Below are positions 48,829 through 59,532 of a stretch of DNA of 64,000 nt, one piece after another. Numbering within the stretch: the stretch's first letter is position 1; each line of letters starts with the position of its first letter. The DNA is taken from NCBI GenBank assembly GCA_015698045.1, contig BLAL01000005.1:496001-560000 (forward strand), read 5' to 3'. Made by a program: the position numbers and the translations under genes. The notes under the pieces are model-generated. The model was not told the DNA's origin. It saw only the letters and a list, made by a program, of their open reading frames with translations, and ran no database searches. This DNA is from Rhizophagus clarus (lineage: Eukaryota > Glomeromycota > Glomeromycetes > Glomerales > Glomeraceae).

Positions 48829-49460
48829 TTATAAAATTTGATATACAAGTAATTTAGACTCTCCTGAACAATATTACTTAAGCAATAAAGGCAATTTACT
48901 TTGACCAAAGTGTTGAAATTATGCTCTAAAATTTCTAAATGAGTGAGAAAATATAAATGTTAATTTCTCCATATATATTAATCATAGTATTATAAAATTT
49001 AAGATACGAATAAATCTAACCTGCCTAAACAACTCTACTTAAGCAACAAAAAGTAGTTTACTTTGATCAAAGTATTGAAATTACACTCTGAAGTCACTAA
49101 ACAGATGTAAAAAAATTTAGAAATTGAAAATTAGTGCAGTTTTGTAAAATATATATTACTTTATGAATGTTTATTATATACTTAAAAAATTTATAATATA
49201 AATATTTTTGATACTTCTGAACAATATAACTTAAGCCGCAGTAAGCAATTTCATTTTGCCAATGTACCAAAATTATGCTTTAAATATGTAAAATAGATTT
49301 AGTTGTCAGTTCCATTATAAAAATGCAAGTTTTTTTTCAAATATTATACTTATATTTATAAAATTTAAGATCCAAGTATTTTGGATTTTGCTAAATAACT
49401 TTACTTAAGCAATAAAAGGTACTTTACTTTGATCAATGTAATGAAATTTCGTTCTAAAAA
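48829..49460. repeat. four diverged tandem units of about 175 bp
   Basis: The phrases TTATAAAATTTAAGAT, ACTTAAGCAATAAA and TTTACTTTGATCAAAGT recur in order with starts near 48829, 48990, 49180 and 49355. Units differ strongly, so this is an old satellite-like repeat. Confidence 0.6.
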
Positions 49461-49595
49461 TTTATGTATATTTAAAAATAATGTGTTTTTTTTAGTTTTT
49501 CATGTTTTATACAAAAACTACCTGAATAACCGCTATTACAAGCTTAGAAAAACATTTTCTACTCATAAAATTACATATATTTTTACTTTTAAAAC

Positions 49596-50503
49596 TAGGG
49601 CTCTGATCAGATTTGGTAATTACCGAACTGTACTGACCAGTTTCAGTATCAGAGTGGTTTCAGTTTTATGATTTATCAAACTGAAACTTTCAGTTTCAGT
49701 ATCAGTTTTGCGATTTACCAAACTAATTTACTGATAATAAAAATGTTTTTTTTATAAGAAAAACGTCTTTTTATTAAATAATGTAGTTAAAAAAAATGTT
49801 ACGAAACATTTTTTACATAAATGTTTGATATAAAAAATAACATTTCGTAACATTATTTTTGCGGAACTTGTAAAAATGTTGCAAAACATTTTTTATATAA
49901 ACGATTTGATAAAAAATAACATTTCACAACGTTATTTTTGCGAACATTGTAAAAAACGTTGCAAAATGTTTTTTACATAAACAATTTGATAAAAAATAAT
50001 ATTTCGCAACATTATTTTTGTGAAACTTGTAAAAAACGTTGCAAAACGTTTTTTACATAAACGTTTGATATAAAAAAAATAATGTTTCACAATGTTATTT
50101 TTGCGAAACTTGTAAAAAACGTTGCAAAATGTTTTTTATATCAGAAATTTAATATAGAAAATAACATTTCGCAACGTTATTTTCCTTTTTATTTAAAAAT
50201 GTTGCGAAATATTTTTATAAAATGATTTAATATAAAAAAAATGTCTCACAACGTTTTTTTGTCACTTTAATAAAAAACATTGTGAAACGTTTTTTTATGA
50301 ATGATTTGATAAGAAAAAATCATTTTGCAACCTTTTTTTGCTAAACGTTACGAAACGTTTTTTTACTAAAAATGTTTGGTAAATTGGTTTAGTTTTTGGT
50401 AATTACTGATCAGTTTCAGTAATCATTAATATTGATACCGATTAATTCAGTTCAGTATCAGTTTTTGCAAAAACTAAACTGAACCGAACTGATCAGAGTC
50501 CTA
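49596..50503. mobile_element. 908-bp hAT-like non-autonomous element with 8-bp target duplication
   Basis: TTTAAAAC flanks it at 49588-49595 and 50504-50511. The ends are TAGGGCTCTGATCAG and the reverse complement of TAGGACTCTGATCAG. TAGGG-type ends and an 8-bp duplication are typical of the hAT superfamily. The interior is a run of six to seven diverged units of about 90 bp built on AACGTTGCAAAACGTTTTTT and its partial inverse, with copies differing at CG/TG/CA positions. No coding capacity. Confidence 0.82.
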
Positions 50504-50511
50504 TTTAAAAC

Positions 50512-52284
50512 TGCATATTTTTTTATTTCTCAACTTCAATCTTGAAAAAAATGTGTTTTTAAGGAGAGTTTTTTGTACGTTATAAAAAAAATTTTTATTA
50601 TTCAAGATTAGAAAGTAAGAATAGAAATTGATTGAACACATGATAATCTATCAATTTCTTAATTTGTATAAGTATAGTACATTAAAAAATTTAATGTTTA
50701 ACTACTAAATGAAGTAATGCGATTGATATTATGCAAGATAATTTTAATATGAAAATGATCTGCATGTGACATTTCTGGTGACTGATAATGAAAAGAGTAA
50801 ATCTATTTTCTTAATTAAAAAATATATTTTTTTAATATTAATATATTATTAATACAAATATAAAGTTATAATAATGCAAATTTTTTTTAAATATAAATAT
50901 ATTAAAATTAATAAAATAATTATAATAAAAAGTAAATTAGTAAATAGTATTTAGATTCAGTTTATTAATAAATAAATCAGATTCATTTATTAGAAAAATT
51001 CAATTTAGATTAATATTATTTAATAAATTTTTAATCTAGATTATTATCAAATTTAATTTGAATTAATTATTATCTTAGTAAATAAATAACAGATAAATTT
51101 TAATTTTAATTTTAATGAAAACAATTTTTATTATAATTTTTTGCTAAAAAGTCAAACAAAATAATAAAAATACATATAAACAAAAATATGTAAGTGCTAA
51201 GAATTGGTCAAACTAACATTAATTTAAAAAACTAAATTAAAAATAATCAGTTAAATTTATAAGATAAACCAAAAAAAAATAATTTAATCTTATAAAATAT
51301 AATAGTATCATCTTTTCTTAAAAAAGTCTTAATATCTTGAACATTATTTGCTCATCAAACAAAAAATACTAAAAAATTGCATAATCAATAGCAATATTAT
51401 ATATGTTGCTAGATTACTTAGTCAGTAACAAAATAAAAAAGAATAATTTTTCCCTAATGGCTATATTGCAAAATATATATACTACTTATCAATTAATCTC
51501 TCAAGCAGATTGGCCTATTTGGCTGTATCTGGATAAACCATTTAGATCTTTAAGATTAATGATTAGTATACTTAATAAAAAAACTAATAATTGCAGTAAA
51601 TATTTGTAATAGTCAAATACATGCTTAACATAATCTAATCTAATCAAAAACTGATTATCCAGATCTGCATTTCTTTTAAACAAATGTTTAATTCTCTCAA
51701 AAAGAAAAACACCAAGTTGTCAGTATTAATCAATTTTAGGATACTCTTCTACTTTCCAGATTATTTTAAAAAATAAAAGATAAAAAAGAAAGATAAGAAA
51801 AAACAACAAAAAATAAAAAAAAAGATATAGCCCTTAAAAAACTATATACTTAAAGATAAGAGTAAAAATTAGGTAAAGGAGAAAAGATACCAAACATCAC
51901 TAGAAACGATATTTTGAAAAAGAAAATGAACTTTAGCTACTAAGTATTATAAAAATTTCTTTTTTTCAGCTTAAAATCTTTAACCTCAATTCAAAGTCTT
52001 GAAAAAATTTTAAAAGCACTGCTAGACTCAATAAATACAAATAGTAAATTTTAAATTGATATGTAAATATTTTAACTAAATGTAAAGTAATTTTTTTTAT
52101 ACAAAAAAGCTCTTTACTTAAGGGTATTATTCATATGGTAAAATAATATTTTCAAAATATGAAGTAAATAGAAGAGAGAAAGTTTTTTTTTATGAATAAT
52201 AAATAAATAACAAATAAATAACAGATTAATAATAAGTAAATAATAAATGAATAATAGGTAAATAATATAAATAATGAATTATTA
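50512..52284. other. AT-rich DNA, no clear gene
   Basis: Mostly A+T. Coding-like phrases on both strands at 51403-51683 may be a decayed fragment; I cannot place them. TAAATAA repeats occur at 52195-52265. Confidence 0.4.
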
Positions 52285-52286
52285 TA

Positions 52287-52484
52287 CAGTCATATCTTCA
52301 TAAATGCATCTCCTTTAGGACTATAGTAAAAAAATAGCAGAATGTACACTTAGAGAGGGAATGCATTTATAGAGGGTAAAATATTAAGAACTCTTATAAG
52401 TTAGGACTAAAGCTTATCGTGTATTTAAAGAAAATTTATATATTATGTGCACTTATAGAGGATGCATTTATAAAGGTTTAACTG
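52287..52484. mobile_element. 198-bp pogo/Tigger-like MITE
   Basis: Inverted ends CAGTCATATCTTCATAAATG and the reverse complement of CAGTTAAACCTTTATAAATG, with TA on both outer sides (52285-52286, 52485-52486). The end phrase is typical of pogo/Tigger elements. No coding sequence. Related to the remnant at 16624-17190. Confidence 0.75.
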
Positions 52485-52893
52485 TAGTTTGTTAATAAAT
52501 AGTTAATAAATAGTTAATAAAAATTTTTATTATTATTATTGTATTTATATAAGGATATATTTTTTATTGTATTATAAAATCCTAAATATTTAATATAAAA
52601 AATTTATCAAAAATTAAATATTACAATACAAATTATATATTAATTTATTAAAATATAACTTATAATTTTTATTATTAACTAATAATAATTATTTATAGAA
52701 ATAATGTATTTATCGCATCTTGCGTTACAAATTTATATATATTTTTATGCTTATCATTTGCCATTTTAAAGGTGATGCAGTGTATAAACTAATGATTGAT
52801 ATAAATAATTTACAAAAAAGGAAGGATGCATTATAACATAAGGTGCAGTAAATAAATTCACTTTTATTTATAATTATTAAAGTTTATTTATTA

Positions 52894-53390
52894 CTATGGT
52901 TAGATGATTTGTTTTAAATTTTGCTAACACATGTTGATTTCTAGTTGGGCTGGTCAAAGTCACGTGAAAGGTGTGATATTAATTATTTTTATAGTATATC
53001 CATGCTGGTTAAAGGTTGAATACTAGTTGATTTTGGCTCCTTCTAAGCTCAGTCTCAGTATCGAGCCTATATACTACTTGGGTAAGATGATGATTGCTTA
53101 ATGTTATACCTTATGGGGATCATGGAAAAGAGTAGAATTTCTTGTATGTGTATTGCTTCTACATTGGCATATGGTAATACTGGTCATTTGGTAAAAGTTA
53201 TGGATCATATTTGACCTTGCTGAACTTGGTCAGATAGACTTGTATAATAGGTCTACATAGGATGGAGTGTATTGTAGTGATATATTAGGTGGCTCTGTCT
53301 TATCTGTTATTTAGCTATATTTTTTGTATTGACTTTTTGCTTTTTTTAATAAAATAGCCAAGCATGGTCTTTAACTATAAAAAAAAAAAA
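52894..53390 (+). mobile_element. retrocopy R3: 0.5-kb poly(A)-tailed insertion
   Basis: AAAGTTTATTTATTA occurs at 52879-52893 and 53391-53405; the second copy directly follows an A-run downstream of AATAAAATAG (53348). The last bases before the tail (CTTTAACTATA) resemble those of R2 (CTTTTGACTATA), suggesting the same LINE machinery or family, here strongly 5'-truncated. No clear reading frame. Confidence 0.75.
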
Positions 53391-53479
53391 AAAGTTTATT
53401 TATTATATAAAAAAGAATTTTTATTTATATATAAAATATTTAAACACAAATCATGTAATTATATTAGATATATTTTATT

Positions 53480-55016
53480 GAAAAATTGTTGGTGTCACCC
53501 CAGGTGGTATATTGATTTTTTACCACCCCTTGTCATGTGTTTTAGTGATGATCATTTCTTAATGTTTGTTTTTTAATTATTTTTTACGTGATTTTTTTTT
53601 ACAACTTTAATACAAACGCTTTACTTCTGGTAAGTTTCTAACGTTGTTTTTGTGTTTTTATTATTCAGCATTAATTGACTTTCTTTTTTTTTTTGTAGGT
53701 GCTTCTTTTCTTGACTTTAAGGCTTCCAGTAAGACAATTTTTTTAACATTATGTTTCCTTCTTTAATCAACGTTAACTGTCTCCCTTCTTTCTACAGGCG
53801 GTTCTTTTCAACTTTGAACGACTTTAAATTTCGGCATCAGGACCTAGTATGGTAAGCTCAAGTATTTTGGATGCTTTAAGTTTTTAGAAATTTATTTTCT
53901 TTAACTAACTATCTTTTTCTTTTTCTTTTTGGTTGGGTTTTGGATTTTCATTTCTTTGTGATTTCCTTTTATTCTTTATTATTTTCTTTATCTTCTTTTC
54001 GTCTCTCATCATTTTTTCTATTTCTCTTTCATATCATCATTTTTTTTGTCATCTTTTCGTCTTTCATATTTCTTTCATCATATTTCATCTCTCATCATTT
54101 CTTTCATGTTTCTTTCGTCCCTTATCATTTCTTTTACCATCTTTTCGTGTCTTTACATTTTTTCATCATCTTTCATCGTTTCATTTGCACTTTTTTCATC
54201 ATCCTTTTATTCTTCATCGTTTCTTTCACACTTCTTTTGTCATCTTTTTGTTCCTTGTCATTTCTTTCACTATCTTTCGTTTCTTTATGCTTTATTTCAT
54301 CATCTTTTCATCCCTCATCATTTCTCTCGCATCTCTTTCATCCCTTAACATCTCTCTTTCGTCTCTTATTGGTTTTTTCACTTCTTTTCTTTTTTCGTTC
54401 TTTATCATCTCCCTCTCTTTTTTTCATTTCTCGTTATTCCCGTCTTCATTCTTTTGTTTCCCTTTATTTCCTTTGATTTCTTTTCACTCCTTTTATTTCC
54501 TTTTATTTCTTTTTTATTTTACCTTTATTTTCGCTCGTTACTATTAGTAATATAACCTTTGATCCCACTTAACCAATATCAGAAACAAAATCGTAACTCT
54601 ACATACTTTCTATTTTTTGTTCTTTACTTTTATCATTATATAAATTTGTTTTTAGATTACCTATTTGTGTTATTTACTACTAGCCTCATTAAAATAAATA
54701 ATTGTTTGCATCTGTAAGAACAACGAATATTTAACTAAAAAATATCAGATATAATACATACTTTTAAGATAAAAATGTCACTAAAGTTTTTTTTAAATCA
54801 TGTCAGTTATAAATATGACTTTTAAATTTGGTTTGATGTTGTATTTATAGTGTATTCATTTTAAGAAAATTAAAAATTAAAAAATTATTTTTGCGAAAAT
54901 TTTTGTGAAAGTCGAAAATTAATTATTAAAAATTAGCCAATCGAATTTTATTTTTAGATCACGTAATGGGGTGGCAAAAAAACCGATACCACCCTGGGTG
55001 GCACCTAGATAACTTC
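53480..55016 (+). mobile_element. E2 copy 2: 1537-bp inverted-repeat element, 9-bp target duplication
   Basis: TATTTTATT flanks it at 53471-53479 and 55017-55025, again a perfect 9-bp duplication. Orientation is opposite to copy 1. On the plus strand, exon-like segments are bracketed by good splice signals: a donor GTAAGTTT at 53630, segment 53699-53728 (30 nt, acceptor TTTTTGTAG, donor GTAAGAC), segment 53798-53851 (54 nt, acceptor TTTCTACAG, donor GTAAGCTC). Then follows a 600-bp pyrimidine tract of TTTCATC/TTTCGTC repeats. The 204-codon frame over that tract is low complexity and probably meaningless. Confidence 0.9.
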
Positions 55017-55025
55017 TATTTTATT

Positions 55026-55753
55026 TGTCAAAAATTTTTTATTTTTATTTGTAATATAAGGTTAAACTAGTTAAACTTATAATATTAAATAAATTAAAAA
55101 AAAAAAATAAAGGAGGATGAAAAGAAAATTAAAAGATAAATATAAATAAAAAAAATAATGGTAGGTAAAAAAAAATAAAAAAAAATTATATAAATAAAAA
55201 AGTATAAAAAAAATCAAAATAAAAATAAAAGAAAATAAAAATAATAAAAAAAAAATAAAAAAAAAGAAAATAAAAAAAAAAGAGTTAAAGAAAATAAAAA
55301 ATTTAAATAAAAAGAAAATAAAATAGAAATATAAAGATTAAATAAAAAAAAATAAAATAAAAAGAAAGAAAAATAAAAATAAAATAAAAAGAGAAAATAC
55401 AAAAATGAAATAAAAAAAAGGAATACAAAACAATATAAAGAGAAATATAAAAATAAAATAAAAAAGAAAAATACAAAAATAAAATAAAAAGAAAAGAATA
55501 TGAAAATAAAATTAAAAGAAAGAAAATAATCTCAGATATTTTTGATATATATCATATTTGAATTTTAACAAATTAAATTAAATTAAGTTTAAAGTTATAA
55601 TTTAAGCTTTAATAAATTAAATCAAATTTAATAATATATTATAATATTAAGTTTTTTTTTTGTGTTTTTTTTTTTTTTATTTATTTTAAAAGGTGTTGGA
55701 AATATTAAGTTTTTGTAATTTACATTGATTTTTATAAAATCATATATATATAT
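55026..55753. repeat. A-rich low-complexity tract (AAAATAAAAA type)
   Basis: From about 55085 to 55530 the plus strand is nearly all A with scattered G, T and C in AAAATAAAAG repeats, followed by AT-rich DNA leading to the target site of retrocopy R2. No gene. Confidence 0.6.
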
Positions 55754-55761
55754 ATTTTAGG

Positions 55762-55768
<7 letters not shown>

Positions 55769-55797
<29 letters not shown>

Positions 55798-57835
55798 GTC
55801 AAAAGAAGTGCTTTTATTACTGAAAAAAAATAAAAAAGTATACAAAAGATCAGCATGACAAAGCCAGCCTGTTCCCCACACTAGGGTCACAAACTATCTC
55901 ATGATTACTATATCCCTAACCTATTTTCTTTAGTGTAATAGGAAGTCTAGTTATAGAATTGTTCAAGGAATAAAGGAAAATAAAAAAGAAAAAAAAATAA
56001 AAATTCTACGATCTAATAAAACAAAAGAAACATCATGCAAAGTGAATGCTATGTATAACAAGAAGTTAGTGTAGAATCTTCAATCTATTCCTCTCAACTA
56101 AACTAAACATAATGTTATAATAATGCCTTCAACCTAGCGATTAAATATTTTACATCAGGCTTCTTAGACTGGTCGTTTCTTGAATGATCAATCTTTTTGG
56201 TAGAATGTCCAGATTTAAGAGTTTTATTATGATCGTTCTTACAGTTGTTAGTATTTAAACCTAAAAAAAAAATTAGATCCATTAGGAGTCCTGAAAGACT
56301 TCTCTGCATTGCCAATTCGAGCAGATCTACGTAAATTCTTGAAGTTGGAAGTGGAATAATGGCACCAAAAAAGTCTAATGTCATTTCAAAGCTGGGGGTT
56401 ATTTATGCGAGTGGAAACGTGATTCCAAGTGTCAAAGTAACCTATCAGCTTTCTGGATCTATCAACTTCTTTAACTATTTTAAAGGATTTAATGCCACTA
56501 TCCAACAAAAATTGGTGAAAGCGTCCATTTGGGAATAAGGAGGCATCCATCATATCTTCTGGAAGATTGTACATGACAGCTTAGAACTTTTCTTGTTGTT
56601 TCCTTTCTGAGAGGTTCCAGGAAGCAAGGAACCATCGAATAGAGATTCCTCCCAAGTTAACAGTCCAGTCCCCTCCATTATAGCATTTCAAGCACTCGTG
56701 ATCTGAAATCAGTTTAACTCTCGCAGAAAGATACTTCTTGTGCACCCTAGTGCTGACTGATATGACCTTACTCCATCATTTTAAATTGGCCAACAGAATA
56801 TAATTATCCCATTTGGCTGGAATATCATAGACTATAAGATTCAATAAATGTGCTTGTTCTTGATTTTGAGGAAGATAATCAGTGATAATAACATTTCTAT
56901 TTTTTAACGTATTGTCTGTCTCTTTCTGTTTTAGCTTCTTTCCATTGTTCACAAGCGTCGATTGTGGTTTAGAATCTCGCTTCAACTGCTGCTTGTAGGG
57001 TGTGGAAGGGGGAGAAAGTAAACTTTGATTAAAAGTAACTGTCCTTGAGCCAGAAGGTTTAAAGGGTGTATACTCAGGAGATTCCATGCTAAAAGTGGGC
57101 ACCACTTGTTCATCCAGTCCAGAAGGAGATTGAAGTTGCAACTTTTGTTTCTCATTACGGGCCTTCTTTTTAGCATTCTTTTTTTGAAATTTGGTCAAGG
57201 GCGTGATAGGTATGGGTGTAATATTACGTGGGGGTGTGGCGAGTAATTCATCGACATCATCCAATGATCCTATCAAATTTGTATCAAACACATCAAAATT
57301 TATCGATGCGTCTGATTGGTGCATAGGATCCCCTGGATCTTTCTTATCAGAAGATTGTTTACTTGTGTATTCCAACCCTCAGCAAATTTTGGAATCCATG
57401 AAAAAAATTTTCTGGTTTTTGTCATCCAAGAGAAAGAGATTAAGAAAAGTAGCTAAAAATTGAGCTATGATAGGAAAACAGTTGTCGCTGTAAATATTTC
57501 GTGATAACTTATCCATAGGAACTATTTGTTCCTTATAAGTACTGAGGAACTCGTCTATAGCTGAGGGATCTGTAGTTATTATTGAGCTAAAAATAGTCGA
57601 AGGGTTACTCTTGATGAGTCCTGAGATAAAGTTTACTATAATATCGTGAAAACGGTTAGAAGGTATACTCTTTAGAGCAGTAGTAGAGGTAACTTTGGTC
57701 GTAGAAGACGTTGCTATGGTTTTTGAAGCTGGGTTGGTTAGCAAAAAGCCTTTCTTTATAATGAAAATAAAATATTTTTCTTCCGTGAAAATTTGGTTCA
57801 CAGATCTGCAGGAAAGAGTTCCCTCTAAGTCTTTC
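55769..57835 (-). mobile_element. retrocopy R2 with poly(A) tail and 15-bp target duplication
   Basis: ATTTTAGGCAAATTT occurs at 55754-55768 and 57836-57850. A T-run of more than 25 bases follows the left copy (a poly(A) tail in minus orientation), and AATAAA lies just before the tail (about 55818). These are marks of LINE-type retroposition of a minus-strand transcript. The insertion ends right at the first codons of its reading frame, so it is probably 5'-truncated, with part of the apparent start coming from the target site. Confidence 0.85.
56115..57835 (-). pseudogene. decayed ORF1-like protein of retrocopy R2
   Basis: The frame runs from 57835 with a TGA at 57376-57378, continues to a TAA at 56776 with a frameshift, resumes as WSKVISVSTRVHKKYL then CLKCYNGGDWTVNLGG, hits a TAA near 56583, continues (MYNLPEDMMDASLFPNGRFH, then GYFDTWNHV) and changes frame near 56385. 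The product would be a Ser/Lys-rich N-terminus followed by a domain (IVYDIPAKWDNYILLANLK onward) that looks like an RRM-type or ORF1-type nucleic-acid binding domain. R1 carries a decayed relative. Function and family name are not known to me; linkage to a LINE is inferred from the tail and target duplication. Confidence 0.6.
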
Positions 57836-57850
57836 ATTTTAGGCAAATTT

Positions 57851-58373
57851 AATATTTTTTAAAAAAATATATATAATAATAATATATATAATATATAGTA
57901 TATTTTATATTTTATTAACATATTAAATGTAAACAATCAAGGTAAATATAAAATGAAAATACAAGACTAGTCTGGATAATACTGAAAAGAATTAAGAATT
58001 ATAATCAATTACAGTGATTAATTAATTTACTTGTAAATTACTATTAAAATAATTTCTTATAAAAAAATTTACAAATAGACTATATTAGCCAATTTTTTTA
58101 TAATAAAACAACTGTAATGACTGAAACATTATTTATATCTAATTCAAAAAAGAAAAACAGAAAAAGAAAAACTGTAAAAGAAAAAAAATCACTACTTATA
58201 AAATTAAGAACATTATTATTCATACCTTTCAGATATTAGTATTCTTTCTAATAATTATGTGATCAGTATAATATTTTTTTTACTTTATTAAGATAATAAA
58301 AATATAATTTAAAGTTTTATTTATCTAAACCAATTTTTATAGTAATATAAATGTTAAGACAGAAAAATATCTT
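57851..58373. other. AT-rich spacer
   Basis: A+T-rich with no gene; it leads into the 3' end of the MULE-like pseudogene. Confidence 0.4.
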
Positions 58374-59532
58374 TTATACATTTTCTTTGTTATTATAAGT
58401 TAAGTCTTTTAATTTAAGTTTATTTTTTAAAGAACAATTGCGTAAATCATGATACCATGACTTATATAGTGAACATTGTTTCTTATTCCTCTTTTTTGAT
58501 CTTTCTGCATTATTATGATCACTTAACTTGGAATATTTTGTAATATGATTTTTAATCACTGATAAATATCTTTTATTTGATGAATAACCTTTACTTTTAT
58601 GTTTAGTTGTAGTGAATTTGAAATCATAGAAGTATTGATAAGGTTGCCTGCCTAAACTAATTTTAAATTCGGCTAAACGTCTAAACTCTAGTTTTACTGA
58701 TTTTTTAATAATACTTTACTATTGTTTCACTATTTAATATGATTTACTATAAGTTTTGACATTTGTCAAGTTTCGCTAATTTTTTACTAAGATTTTAATA
58801 TAGTTTTGTCAAGTTTTACCCTTTTGACATTTAGACAGTTTGCTAAACTTCCTAATTTCACCCAGCAATCTTAAATATTGATTTCTTAATTCATATCTTA
58901 TTCAATATCATCTGTTAAATTTTCATTTCATGTAGAAAGTATAAGTATTTGCTATTCTATAAACTATTGCAAAAGATCTTCAAATATTTTGTCAAAATTG
59001 TTTATGTTTACTAGATTTAAAGCTTTTTTATAAAGTTCAAGACTATGTCCATATAATAATTTTTTTAAACCTTTAACAGGTTGAATATAAATATTTTGTT
59101 CATGAATATTTTCTAATACTTGAAAAGTTTCAGTTAAAGGTAATTAATCTTTGTTTTGAATTATATAAATAGATGATTTTTGCATTTCATTTATTAATTT
59201 GAAACCTTCTTTAGAATACCAGCATAATGGTATTAACTTTATATTAAATAGTGCTTTTTTAGAATAAATTATCAATCATCATAGCAAAAAAATACCTATA
59301 GACAAAATCAGCATAAATTATATATAATAATGTAAACCATCACTAAGTAATACAATAAACTGTGAATGATTGGTTGTAGTTTGAAAATGTTTTACTTTTT
59401 AGATTTCATTTACAAAACTTTCAAAACAATCTTTTAATGTCATATCAAGTAAAGTCTATAATTCTTTATAATCATCTTTTATAAAACCAGTACTATACTG
59501 ATTTGATTTCTGAATTGATAATAATGATAATA

